NCBI GenBank assembly: GCA_013365365.1
Contig: JABVXU010000017.1
Coordinates: 62,001-126,000 of the forward strand
Direction of reading: 5' to 3'
DNA from: Cruorifilaria tuberocauda
Taxonomy: Eukaryota > Nematoda > Chromadorea > Rhabditida > Onchocercidae
DNA length: 64,000 bases
Part shown: piece by piece, positions 38,626 to 50,747 of the stretch
Numbering within the stretch: position 1 is the stretch's first letter
Layout of the letters: each line of letters starts with the position of its first letter
Translations under genes and position numbers: made by a program
The notes under the pieces: model-generated
Seen by the model: only the letters and a program-made list of their open reading frames with translations
Told to the model about the DNA's origin: nothing
The model's database searches: none

Positions 38626-40228
38626 ATGTCTGTGAATGATTTGATTGGTCTTTCACTCGACGAAATTATTGCACGCGGTGGCCCGAAATTTCGCACAAAT
38701 CGACGTCCGGGTAATATTAGACGGGGGGATTTTCGTGGTGGCGTCCGTCGAATTCCAATAGTTACTAGTCGGGTAATGTTTTATGGTTTTATTTGCTATA
38801 TTTATTTTAGAAAATTTAGTTGCTTCATGTGTAAGTATTTCAGTACAGATTTTAAAAATGACCTTTGCATGCTTATTTTTTTTCGGATCAAGAGCTTTTG
38901 TATTTTCAGCGTCCAAAAGGAAATTTCCGTTTGAATAATCTCAAACGTGATGTCAACATGTGCATCGTGAATATTTCAAATCTCGGACCAATGGTAACCA
39001 CGACAGATTTACAGGTGCTTTGAAGAGTTTTAACTGAATCTTTACTTTTAGTAAAGCCAGGTATTTCCTTCTTTTCCGCAAGTATCTTGTATTACTTTAA
39101 TATAATAAATTTATTTTTAAAAATCTTTTGCATTTTATTTTAGGAATTATTTGCACAGCATCCATACGAGGATGTCGCCGTGCAATATGAACCAGATGGT
39201 AGCCCATCTGGTACTGCTGTTGTGATATTTAAGAGATTCGAGGATGGTATGAAATTGAAGAGGCAATTCACGGGAGTGAGACTAGATGGTAAGTGATAGT
39301 TTAATTTTTCCTGAGACTAGAAAGATTGTTTCAATAATATTCTGTACTCATATTATGATAGTATTGCACTCATTATGATTACAAGTTATTGTATTTTGAA
39401 ATGCTATAATTAGAGTTTGGCAGGTTTTTGATCTTGTGATGATGAACCTGTTACTCATCTTTATTTAACTAACTTTTTAAAATAGTATTGACAGGATTCT
39501 GACATTCTGAATTTAGGAGCGCATATATTACAAGTTATTGTATTTTGAGAGTTTGGCAGGTTCTTGATCCTGTCAGTCCATTAAAGAGATAATGTAACTA
39601 ATAGTTATTGCTATATCCTGACTGACATCTTAGCAATGGTGCTCTTTGGTGCGGAGTATTTTAGTTTTTAATTTGCAACAGATTATAAAATTCGTTGGAA
39701 ATTGAATTGAAAAATCATTTTTTTTAATATTTTTTAATTTTTTAATAGAATTCATTTAAGATTGTTAATTATTTATGTTTTATTTGTGTAATGACCTGAG
39801 TTATTCAGGGAAGGCCATGGATTTATTCGTATTAACAAAGAATGATTTCATGAGAGGTGTCTCACAGGTTAGTTTCTTTTCAAGTTGATTGTCTTATTAT
39901 TTGAATTCGGACCTGGCCAAATTATCTTGTCAAAATCGATTTAATTTAACAAGCTATAACAATTTTACCTGTAGCGTTCATTTTGGAGATGAGGAAGGAA
40001 TTTAATATAGTTTTGTAAAGGTGCTAATTTGAGGGTCGGATAACAAAAAGAGGAGCAAGAGGTAGTATCCGATTCGGTAATAATAATTTGCTAACGAAAA
40101 GAAGAAGTGGCGGGTTTGGTCGACTGAGGAATACATCGCGGAAACCACAAGTGACGAGCGAAGAATTGGATCGAGAACTGGATGCTTACATGCGTGGTTC
40201 TAAACACCCGAAAGTTTCGGCTCCATAA
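38626..40228 (+). CDS. ALYREF: ALY/REF mRNA export adaptor (THOC4-like)
   Basis: ALY/REF proteins join the TREX complex, bind the helicase UAP56 and hand mRNA to the NXF1 export receptor. Five exons join in frame: 38626-38772, 38910-39014, 39144-39288, 39809-39867 and 40034-40228 (stop TAA), giving 216 residues. The N-terminal helix DLIGLSLDEII is the UAP56-binding motif, followed by an Arg/Gly-rich stretch (RRPGNIRRGDFRGGVRR). A diverged RRM spans about residues 63-150 (VNISNLGPMVTTTDL, GTAVVIFKRFEDG, AMDLFVL). A second basic region follows, and the family C-terminal motif EELDRELDAYM lies near the end. The gene is shorter than human ALYREF (257 residues), as is common in nematodes, which have several copies. 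Intron 3 contains a short tandem duplication. Confidence 0.94.
39378..39575. repeat. Diverged direct duplication in an intron
   Basis: A block starting ATTACAAGTTATTGTATTTTG and continuing through GTTTGGCAGG and TTGATC is present at 39378-39438 and again, shortened by an internal deletion, at 39527-39575. Both copies are in intron 3 of the ALY/REF gene. It appears to be a local duplication without function. Confidence 0.65.
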
Positions 40229-41674
40229 ACGGGCAAAGCGTGTATGCATGTTCTTTTTTTTGGTTGATGGTTGTTTCTGTTCGCTTAAGCATATTTTGAT
40301 TTTAGATTTAACATTGTTAAGCAGCATACGTGAGCATCATAAAATCATTAACGGAAATAGTAAGATCTCGTTTGTTTACTTGGTTATTGTATCATCCTAT
40401 TTCAATTACCAAATTTCTAAAAGTACACGATTAATAATAACATTTTTGAATAACATTACATTATATTTTTTGCTTAATTCTTCGAGAATTATAAAAGATG
40501 GAAGATTTTATTTCTTTTAATATTGAGAGAAAAGGAAATCCTCAAAATTCATGCAAAAAATAAGGACGTGTTTGGGTGATTATCTTGTATTGTTGATACA
40601 GTGATGATGAGATTTTATTTAATAAAATTCTGAATCTTCGTATCGCTTCTGATTCGGCTTGTGGGTTCGTGGATTTTATGATTGGTTTGTCTTTCAAGAG
40701 TTTTCCGATTTGAATAATGTATTGGTGAATATAAGAGAAAAGCTGCCGAAAATGCTGAAATCAGTCAGACTAACTTTTCTTTACTTCTTTGTTTTAGGAT
40801 ACTTTCATTTTAGGTTAAAACTATATGGGGTAATGAATCCTTCATTTTCAAATAGGACAAAATCGCTTGTAAAGTATACATACCACGATTAGAAACAGTG
40901 CCAGAAATGCAAACTTCATTATCCAGATAAATGACTCTCCTGATGGATATTAATGCACGTTAATACAAAATCATAGATTCATCAGTAAAGATCAATTTGA
41001 TGGAATATAAATCAAACGGAGGAGATAATCATTAGCAGCTTGAATACTGATCAGCGATCGTGTAGTTAACAGCATCTAATCTGTATAACAGATTGAAACG
41101 GATAGCATGATAGAATGAATTCGTGGATCAATAAAAGTCAGGCCTACACATCCGAGCAATAGCGATAATTCGCCTTGCACTGTAATTGGTGCATTAGAAT
41201 TGAAATCAATTTAAGTTGTTTTAGCGCCTATTGCACTGCAGATTATTATTATTCATCACAATTTCATCAGTCTGAATCTCTCTTCAACCGATTTCTGATT
41301 CATACTCAATCAATAGCAACACATAAGAATATCTTATGTCGCCTAATCTCTCTATTTCTTCCTTTTTATTTTTTGAAAAAGAAATTTAAATTCGAATTTT
41401 ATTAATTTTCAGATTTTTTACATTGAATTAAATAATTTGATATACTGTTGCATTTCTTTATCAATAACTATAAGCACGAAGGAATAATCTGAAAAATCAC
41501 AGAAAATTTTAGGACAGTATTGCAATCAAGAAAAAGAACAAAAGAAAGCAATATAGGATTGCCACAATCATTAGTAATGGCAATCTACAATTACTTAATT
41601 TTGGTTTGTTTTAAAATTGATAAGCTAAATTTTTTTATGATGCTTAGGGAAAGACAAATTTTAATCTGACATAG
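40229..41674. other. Intergenic region between convergent genes
   Basis: This holds the 3' ends of the plus-strand ALY/REF gene and the minus-strand tail-anchored protein gene. Plus-strand open frames at 40182-40520, 40659-40892 and 41175-41405 are AT-rich and lack any family signature. I see nothing else. Confidence 0.5.
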
Positions 41675-42618
41675 TCAACGTGACTTCCATACTTTACCAA
41701 GTCCAGCTCCAGCGGCAAAAAAGAATACAATCATTAAGAGCATGAATATGCACATCAGAGAAATTGCTGGAACTGACCATCCATATATACCTGTTTATTT
41801 TAGAAGTTAAAAAGCAATTTAATTAGTTATCTATAATTCAAAAAAGTCCTCTTGCTATTCATTTTCTTCAGAAAATCTTCACTCACAATACAAGTTATAA
41901 TAAGAAGAAAAGAATTATTCGTTTCATACTTCGGAATGAGTGCTACTATATATGTGAAATGAATTACTTTTTGGAGTTACTTCTACCTTGTGCACGAATT
42001 AATTATTCAGAAAACGGTCACATGAGAAACGAAAACGTTAAATGGTTGTATTCACATCTTTAACCAGTATTCATTAATAGTGAATAAATTAAAATGTATT
42101 CACCTGAACGGCTCTCTTTTTTAACTTCTTGTTTTTGTGTTTTCTGTTCTTTTGGAGTTGCTTGTTCAACTGTGAAATAATTAATTCATTCACATTGCTG
42201 TTGCAGAAAAAACAAAAAACCTGGGTTTTTCCATAGTTATTTAACATCGATACTTCTTAATCAAACAAAATGATAACAGAAATATTGGAATAATTTTTAA
42301 TATAAATTGAATCAAATGATTGATTAAAGTTTATTTCATATGATTCTATAGAAATAGCTATTTCAAATAAAAATAGTAAGGGTTGCAAATTACTATAAAG
42401 GTTTTCAACTCTTTTAAGGTCGAATGATATTTTGCGAGACTGAAAGATCTTATTAATAGCATATATTTACTGTATTATCATTTATGACAATTCAAGCTTA
42501 TCCATGTTTCAGGATAAATATAGCAGCCAATCAAATTCCTACCACTATTCTCCATTTTTTTTTCTTCAGGCAGTAGCGCAATGTTTTCCGCCGGTCCAAT
42601 TGCTTCATATGAACCCAT
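41675..42618 (-). CDS. Small tail-anchored membrane protein, 85 residues
   Basis: Three exons join in frame: 42618-42543, 42169-42104 and 41790-41675 (stop TGA). The protein starts MGSYEAIGPAENIALLPEE, has a Lys/Glu/Gln-rich middle (EQKTQKQEVKKESRS), and ends with one hydrophobic helix (VPAISLMCIFMLLMIVFFF) followed by AAGAGLGKVWKSR. The layout is that of a single-pass, C-terminally anchored protein, probably of the endoplasmic reticulum. The position of the helix near the end recalls SERP/RAMP4-type or other small integral membrane proteins, but I do not recognise the sequence. The first exon was chosen because its frame and phase fit; another reading frame there is also open. Confidence 0.6.
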
Positions 42619-43350
42619 CTTTTTTTGTTTTTCTGTTTTAATCTATTTTGAACTAAAAACCTTAGAAGCTCAAAAAGTTGATTTCTCTTTTTTAACAAAA
42701 GTTTGAAAGAATTCAAAAGCAAAGTATCGGGCGAATTCAGTCGATTCTGAATTATCTGCTTTTTTTCCTTGTCTCTATTAAATTTACTAAAATATGAAAG
42801 CTGCTACTGTCATTTGAATGATATATTCGGGTTTAAAAAAGATTTTTTTGAATGGAATTAAATTGAAAAAACTAACTCCCAAATGTATATTTAAATTAAA
42901 AATAATGAATGTTAGGCCGAACTGGAAATGATACAAAAGCAAAAATGTTTTGCGCACAGAAATTCGCCATTTTATATTCTTATTGTCAATAAGAAAATTT
43001 ATACTTCATTGTACTTCATTATAAAATAGTTATTAATCATGAACTGTTATGCAGGCCTAACGGAAAGTTCTAAGAATAAAAGCAAAAAAGACAATTGTTC
43101 GACAACTTGGACTAAAGAATAAAATATTTTTAATTCTTAAAATTTTATATTATAAACGGAAGTGAAAATAAATGTGTGATTTGTATGATTATTAACTAGC
43201 AATGACTAAAGTGTTCAATTATGATTCAGATGTTGAATTTAATTGATTTTTAATTAATGCAGCAATATCGTTTCTGCATTTTTTGCATTAGGGTTTTGTT
43301 TTTTTTTTTGAATTAAGGCAAATTAATTGGTTAGTTATTAGTACTTATAT

Positions 43351-43422
43351 AGCAAATACCTGATAAGCGGATTAAATTAAACTTTTGTCAGATTTATTGA
43401 TCATAAATCTAGAAAAATTATC
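43351..43422. repeat. Direct repeat, copy 1
   Basis: About 70 bases starting AGCAAATACCTGATAAGC and including CAGATTTATTGATCATAAAT recur in the same orientation at 43945-44014, roughly 85-90% identical by eye. The flanks do not match. It may be a short dispersed repeat family. Confidence 0.65.
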
Positions 43423-43944
43423 CTTCTCGTAAATTTTGTGCTATCAATAAATTCTCACTTGGGATTATTTTCGAAGTTTTAATGAATTCAAATAAGTTAC
43501 CATCAAAGGTAAACCTTGTTTTACATAAGGTGCATTGTTTTAGGCACTGAATCAAAGTATACAATCAGTTCAATCGTCAATTTAAATTCAGGTTAACCTC
43601 AGAGTATTCATTAACAAACGGGGGAAATTTCATGCTTTCATCAATTTGAACATTTTATACGATTGTAAGAAAAAATTTCAATCGAGAATAAATATTGTGA
43701 AGAGAATGATTCCAGAAGAAAGAGAAATTGGACTGCAATTGCGAAGAAATATTCCATTTCAAAGATGAAATGTGGAAATCCCAAGGAGGAAGTGTGGAAT
43801 GACACATTAATATATGATTGATGTTGAATCGGAAGAATAGTTTTATAGATTTCCATCCTCAATAATTCCAGAATTTCAATTGGAAATGCTTCAAAGATAT
43901 TGCTGTTTCCATTTCGATATTACAATTTTGCAGCGAACTCATGC

Positions 43945-44014
43945 AGCAAATATCTGATAAGCAGATTGAATTAAACTTTTTCAGATTTATTGATCATAAA
44001 TATAGCAAAATTAT
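43945..44014. repeat. Direct repeat, copy 2
   Basis: This is the second copy of the repeat at 43351-43422, starting AGCAAATATCTGATAAGC. The spacing is about 590 bases. Confidence 0.65.
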
Positions 44015-44981
44015 ACTATAACAAATTTTATATTATCAAAAAATAAATTTGAAGTCAATTGTATCTCAGAAATGAACAATGTAGATATTTTAATTTTCCT
44101 TTCCAAATATTTGATTATATACTATCTTTTGATAAGTTATTATTTGAACTCATTTAATTAGAAAAGTTTTATAAGATATTTAAAAGCGTCTGTAAATTTC
44201 ATTAAATTTGATTATAAGTTTATAGCTTTCGTCATTTCGATAGAAATTGTTCTTAATATGTCCATCACTAGTTCTTATCAGTGGTTTAACCTGTTTTTTT
44301 CTCTCTTCAAATTACCTCCATCAGTTTTGCTAATATTCTTCTTCATAAATAACGCTACTTTCTTATTATTTTTCTCCATTAAATACTTCCTTTCGTTCCA
44401 TCTGAATAACTGAAAATTGAAAGAATTTTACAAAATTGTTTAAAATGTCAAATAGTGATTGAATGAAAATTTTAAGTGTCATTAAACAAAATCTGTTGAA
44501 AAGTGGCTCCGCAAGTGAAGCAAATTTAAAATGGAGGAGTTTGGGTGAAGTAAAGTGATTTGAGAAATTCAATGAGCAACCTGCTATAATTGACAATGTA
44601 TGAGAACGCTAACACGTAGCATTGATCATTTGAAGATATTTTATCAAAATTGAGCTAATCATTTATCGCAGAACGCATGATGCAATCAGCACTTTCCAAC
44701 CTTTAATAATAGAAGTTTTTTGTAGAGAAATACTGAAGATTACCGAATAATTCACTTACTTTTTGTTGATTAAGCGGAAATGAAATTTTTAATGGAAATT
44801 ATCATTGAAAAGTTTGATTGCTAATTTGAAAATATTTCAAAATTCGAAAAATTTTTCATTAAATAAAATTTTGTTGCTATAAAGAATAGTCAACTTTGCT
44901 AAAAAATGAAAGAATGAAAGAATTTTTCTTTCCAAAATTTTCAATTCTTTATTATTTTTTGATAACAAACATTTGGAAGAA

Positions 44982-45026
44982 GCGAGAGAGAGAAAGGAGG
45001 GAGAGAGAGAGAGAGAGAGAGAAAGA
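44982..45026. repeat. GA microsatellite
   Basis: This is a run of GA dinucleotides with one AAAGGAG interruption, about 360 bases upstream of the cuticlin start codon. GA tracts can act as promoter elements, but nothing here proves that. Confidence 0.85.
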
Positions 45027-45312
45027 TGTATACACAATATCCGAGAAAGTAGTATTGCTGCAATGGGAATCATCCTGACCGAAATGGCACCAATTGAGGA
45101 AATCATATTTGAGAAAGTGAAAGTTGCATTGTTTTGGGATAGTATCATCATTTCTATCCAAAAGAAAGTATCAGAATCATAAACAGGCCGAGATGAGCGG
45201 GGGAAAAGAAAACGTCGGGTCAATTACCCCGGGGCGACCTTATCCCTCTTCGTCCACAATCCAACCCCGCTGAAGTTCCGCGGTCAGCATCCCACTGACA
45301 CTAAAGTTTTCA

Positions 45313-45320
45313 TATAAAAA
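45313..45320 (+). promoter_or_regulatory. TATA box of the cuticlin gene
   Basis: TATAAAAA lies 66 bases before the cuticlin start codon, which places initiation at about 45340-45350 with a short leader. The block before it is GC-richer than its surroundings. Strong TATA boxes are usual for cuticle genes that are expressed in pulses at moults. Confidence 0.55.
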
Positions 45321-45385
45321 GAGCTATCCATAGTGAGATATCTTTGAAGCAGTGGCAATATCCATCTGTTTGTTCTCTTTCAATA

Positions 45386-48300
45386 ATGGCACAATATCTA
45401 TTCTCATATTATCTATTTTTACTCCTACTGATATTACTGTTTCTTGGTCCGATAAGTTCTATTCCAATCGATAACGGTGTTGAGGGTGAACCTGAAATCG
45501 AATGTGGCCCAACATCAATTACTGTTAATTTCAACACAAGAAATTCATTCGAAGGTTTATTTGTGAATAACAAAATTTGTTGCAATTCGATTTTCAAAAT
45601 TGTAGCATGTGTTCAATTACTTTATATTTCTTTTTTCTACTCGTACTTTCTCCAGCAATCACTTTCCGATTTGCCTTTCCTGATTTGCTTAAAACAATAT
45701 TTTTAACTAAATACTCAAATTAGTCAATTAGTTAAACTAATCGAATTTTGATATTTCATTCAACCAGTTGGTTAAAGAAGAATGCAAATATGATTGAATG
45801 AAATATTTAAATTTGAATAATTTGACTTAATTGATTATTATTCGAATAGAAGTTATCACTTAAAAAATTGATCGAAGTATTTTCAACTATTTTATTCAAA
45901 TTAAACAAAAATGACAATATATTTAGTGACTGAGCTTTTATTAAATAAAATTGATATTAAAACTTCAAGAAATATAAAAATAATAAACATCCGCCAATTT
46001 CTGTTTTCATGATACAGACTTTTCTCTGAAAAAGGCAATTCGGAACCCTTTTTAATAATTGCATAAATTCTGAGAAAAAAAGAAAATTTTTTAATGACTG
46101 TTAAATTCCGTCATTCAGGGCATGTTTACGTGAAAGGCCTGTATGATCAGGAAGAATGTCGATCAGGTGAAGGTGGTCGTCAAGTAGCAGGAATTGAGGT
46201 TTCATTCGATACGTGTAACATAGCAAGGACAAGATCGTTGAATCCACGTGGTGTCTTCGTTACAACCACTATTGTCGTCTCATTTCATCCGATCTTCATG
46301 ACTAAAATCGATCGCGTCTATCGTGTACAGTGCTTCTATATGGAATCTGATAAATCAGTGAGCACGCAAGTTGAAGTCTCGGAAATAATTAATACTTACT
46401 TTCAGACTCAAGTGGTTGCAATGCCAGTTTGTCGATATGAGGTCATTTGTCGATTTATTTTCATTTCCAACTAATACAATTATAGGCTAAAGGAGCAAAG
46501 AAGATAGAAATAGATAGAGCTTCATCTTAGGTAATCGATTGAAATGCGGGAGTTTTCCTTCAAAAAATACAAAATCTGTTCTCAACTTTTCGATTTTCGC
46601 TTCTTCTCAAGAAATTGTTTTAACATGTTATGATTCATATCCAAAATTCGTTAATTTTCACTTTTAGTAAATTTAATAATATGACTTCGTTAAAAATTAA
46701 TAATTTATTTAAATTGGCTCACTTCATCGTTTAGAATTTGCACCGTAATCACATCCTGTACCCCTAAATTTCAGCTATTGGATAGCGGCCCGGCTGGACA
46801 ACCGGTTCAATATGCAATGGTTGGTCAGCCAGTATATCATAGTTGGATATGTGATTCAGAAACGGTAGATACCTTTTGCGCTTTGGTACATTCGTGTTTC
46901 GTCGATGATGGTAACGGTGATACGGTGCAAATTCTAAATGATGAAGGATGTGCTTTGGACAAATACCTCCTAAATAACTTGGAATATCCAACCGATTTAA
47001 TGGCTGGGCAAGAAGCTCACGTATATAAATTTGCTGATCGATCGCAACTTATTTATCAATGTCAAATAACAATTTCAATCAAAGAGCCAAATGGAGAATG
47101 TGAACGACCGAAATGTCCGGAGCCGGAAGGATTTGGTTCAATTAAGGAAAGTAGTAGGATAAACCGTGAAAGAGAAACTGAATTAGTGACGCCTGTATCA
47201 CAAATGAGATTATTGAGGAAGAGGGCTGCTGATTACGATTCAACAGTGGATGTTAGAACTGATATTAATACATTGGATATCATCGATGAGGTTTGAAATA
47301 ATTTTTTGAATTGAAATAAAGAAATGTCTTGTTATAGATGTTAATTTGGAATAAGCTGATTTTTGACAGCTAACACATATTTCGCTATCTATGGAGTGCA
47401 GCATTTTGAAGCCAAAAAGAAAATGTACCATATTGCAAAATGCATTTGCATATTCATACAATGTTTGCAGTCAGTAGAAAATTTTTAGTGAAAGCTCTCG
47501 AACTGAAATTACTCACTCTGATTATCGATCGTTTATAAAAACATTTGAAATCTTTTCTAATCATATTTAAAGGGCAGTAAATGAACAAATTCCATTTTCT
47601 CGATTTAATTTCGTTTAATTAATTTCATTTAATTACATGCCAATCTTCTGTCCGAAGTAATTTTGAAAAAACAATATGAAATTATATAAAATACTTGTGC
47701 TAATAAGTCGAAATTTTCTGTTTGTTAAGAGTTTTATTAATAATATTAAATGAAATGAGGCTTAAGCTACCTACGCCTCTTAAACGTGTGGGATTTAGAA
47801 CGAGCTACCATATGCTATGCATAGTTTCGACCGATTGTTAGGTATAGTATTTTTCAGCCAAAACATCATGTGATAATGAATAAGATCTTCAATTTGCTTT
47901 TTGTTAGTAATTGAGATTATAAAGAAAAAATGGAATGATTTTTTCCCAACAATTAGTATTCTTGTAAATATGAATTATTCACGAATAAAAAAACATCGAG
48001 CTTAATTTAAATCAAAAAGTTCAAGAAACTTGTTTTTTACTGCAATAAAAAATAAGCCTAATTGCTAGGTAAGAATATAGTGATGCTATTGAAAGAAAAT
48101 TTTATTTCATAGTGAATTCCTGATTCCTTAGCAAAGTTATAATTCGAGAATGTATGATGCGCATAACAAATGTTCCAATGTGCGAATGTAAATGTAATGC
48201 CATCATTGTGAATGATGCATTTCCAAATTTTACATTTTGCGTTAATTTGCAGGAGGCAATAATGCCAGAAGAGTTACGGTATGGGGCAGGATTACATCAT

Positions 48301-48435
48301 GGATATCCTGTGATCGATAATAGCAATATTGTATGCATCTCACCTGTAATCTTCTACCTATTCATTGCATTTACTGCACTATTAATAGCTGCATTTATTG
48401 TTTATGCTTTTTATTCATGTGAACGAAAATTATGA
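45386..48435 (+). CDS. CUT-1-like cuticlin (ZP domain, furin site, membrane anchor)
   Basis: Cuticlins are secreted zona-pellucida-domain proteins that polymerise into the insoluble cortical layer or alae ribbons of the nematode cuticle. Four exons join in frame: 45386-45554, 46119-46441, 46775-47290 and 48253-48435 (stop TGA), giving 396 residues. A signal peptide (MAQYLFSYYLFLLLLILLFL) is followed by the ZP domain from about residue 38 (IECGPTSITVNFNTRNSFEG) to about residue 285, with typical stretches VYVKGLYDQEECRS, GRQVAGIEVSFDTCN, DDGNGDTVQILNDEGCALDK and YPTDLMAGQEAHVYKFADRS. A furin-type site LRKR follows near residue 311. A transmembrane helix (FYLFIAFTALLIAAFIVYAF) and a short tail (ERKL) end the protein. 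It resembles C. elegans CUT-1 closely, but the exact orthologue among the CUT proteins is not certain, so I give no symbol. Confidence 0.95.
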
Positions 48436-50747
48436 ACATTCTTTTTGGAGAAATGATAGAAAATTAATAATGGATAGGTAGTGATAACTGTGATCGCATC
48501 CATGGCAGAATGAGGCGCTGTTTGTCTGTTCGAGCGGCAGAAATGGTGAATTGCGCTTCCTCTGCTTTGCTACTTTGGTAAAAATTTATTTGTTCACTTA
48601 TTTTTCCAGAGCCTTAAAAATTATATTACTATCTTATAACTGTGCAATAATGCGATCTATTTGTGTAACACATGGAAAACGTCTTGATGACGATGTCATC
48701 ATCCATTTTAGACATGTTTTACTTTCTCTCTCTCTCTTTTTCTTCTTCCTTTCCCCTCTCTCTCTGTTGCTGAGGAAGTAATTAATAAATTAATGCATAT
48801 TTCGAAAAGTATCATTAATGCAAAAATTTAGCCGAAAATAGGATTGTCTTATGTTCCGTATCTTATCAGTCAAATCGGCTCCATTATTTTTATTCCTTCA
48901 AACAGATTTGGAATGAAGATTTTTGCTGAACATGAAAATTTGAAAATCCTCAAACTTTTTAAAAAAAAATTTGCTCAGTTAATTGAGAATGCCGAATACT
49001 GTATATATTTTTAAATAATAAAAGATTTGTTTGAATGCAAAGAATGATTTCGTCAATTTCAACGGTATGCGGAGTTGAAACGGAGCTGCGGGTCGGATAA
49101 AGATGATAAATAATGGTGAAACTGAAAAAAGATGATTGAAAATGAAATCGTGCTGATCAGCACCAATCGGTTTTGACACAACAATGGACCAAACCGAAAT
49201 GAACTCTTGTGTGAAGACTGGCTGCCGTTGCTGCTGTTGTTGTTATTGTTGTTCAATTACAAATCAGTAGTTTCATTGTTTCGAAATGAGATTTAAATCG
49301 GTATCGTATGGATATCACCAATTATTGTATTCTTCCATAGAAGAGATCCATCTTTGAACTTTCTCCGCTCTTTTCTTTCATCATTCGTCGTAATTAAACT
49401 CTATAAATGAATTAACGGTGAAAATATATGTCATTGAAAATAGCATTTTAAAACTCTCGTTTTCAATTGCCCAACTTCCGAAAACGAACAGGTTTGTGAA
49501 GTTCCTATAACATGAAGTGGTGAAAGTTTGTTAAATGTCACGAAGAGTACTGTTGCTACCATTATGCATGCTAATCAATTAATGGCAAACAAATTTAAAT
49601 TTTCACAGATAGAATCGATCAATTCATTCCCCAATGGTACTCGGTTTCCGCAATTATTAAACTAATTTTGTTAAATGATTGAGAAATGAAGTCATGGAAA
49701 AAAAAATCAATAAGCGGAGAAATGAATGAGGTCACAGAAAATAGTTGAATTGTTTGCAAAAAGATTTAAAGCTTGAAGTTGCATTGAAAAATTAACATTT
49801 TATCCTTTTCTGGAAGAGTTATAAAGTATATTTTCCAATTTTATTTTTATCGATTATTCATGATTTGAAGTTTAAATTTATATTTCCAATCATGCAACAA
49901 GATCGATGTTAATTCTTTTTTTGAATTTTCGTCAAAACTTTTATTAGTGTGATAATTATTGTTGCATAGTAGAATTTGTAAACTGTTTGACGAAATATTT
50001 TCTCGTATTTCATACCTCAAAAATTTATCTTGATAATCATTATTAGATAGCTATCCAAATCAAGAATTGCAACGAATAATTAACTTGTGCTAAAAATTTG
50101 CATCAAAATAAGCAATGAATTATTCGAAATGTTTGAAATAGCCTATTTTTCGGCAGTTTTTGAAAACTTTTCGCATTTTAAATTCGAAATTACTAATTCG
50201 ATAAGATAATTTAATTCTTAAGTACTTATTTCAACATATCTTTATAAATGTGTTTCAACCTATATTTATTGTAGAAACACGTCAGTACAACAGAGCATAT
50301 TTCAAAATATTGCGCACAAGTTCAAATTTTCATTAGAAATCGTATTACTTTAAAAAGAAGCTGACAAATATCTCTCCAAAGGAAAACTCATTATCCACAA
50401 ATGAAATGTTAAGCGTTTAAAAGTAAATAGCTTACCTCTCGTTTAATAATTATAACACATGAAAATAATAGTAAATGAAAACAATTTCAATGAAAATCCA
50501 AAAAATTCTGGCGATAGTAAAATCGTCCGAATAACAGTGAAACCATTCTTTCCTTCTTTAAGTGAAAAATAAATTATGCAAATATGAGGATATGTACAAA
50601 TTGGAAGATAATAATTTATTATTCTGAAAATGGCGGAAGAAGAAACAGTTGATAAAGTAAAATTAAAGCCTGAATTTGGTTCTGATACGAGATTTCAGCA
50701 AAGTATTTGCGGATACTGCACAGCTCAGAATTTTTTCCCTATTTTTT
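48436..50747. other. Intergenic region between convergent genes
   Basis: I see no supportable gene. A CT-rich tract lies at about 48725-48770 and a degenerate CTG/TTG tract at 49217-49255, whose reverse strand encodes a poly-Asn run in a chance frame (49059-49256). The plus-strand frame starting at 50630 is antisense to the last exon of the EF-hand gene. Confidence 0.5.

Larger units (their letters stand above)
42619..45385. other. Intergenic region upstream of the cuticlin gene
   Basis: I find no supported gene here. Minus-strand frames at 43641-43862 and 44366-44596 have no signature. The region contains a pair of direct repeats (43351 and 43945), a GA microsatellite (44982-45026), a GC-richer block at about 45185-45300 that includes CCCCGGGG, and a TATA box at 45313. 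Frames that cross the GA tract encode only simple Arg/Glu or Ser/Leu runs. Confidence 0.5.

Noticed and set aside
44837..45223. Frames on both strands crossing the GA tract (Arg/Glu or Ser/Leu runs)
   Set aside because: These are translations of a microsatellite, with no flanking splice sites or family signal.
49059..49256. Minus-strand frame with a poly-Asn start
   Set aside because: It is a by-product of a degenerate TTG/CTG tract, with no further coding evidence.
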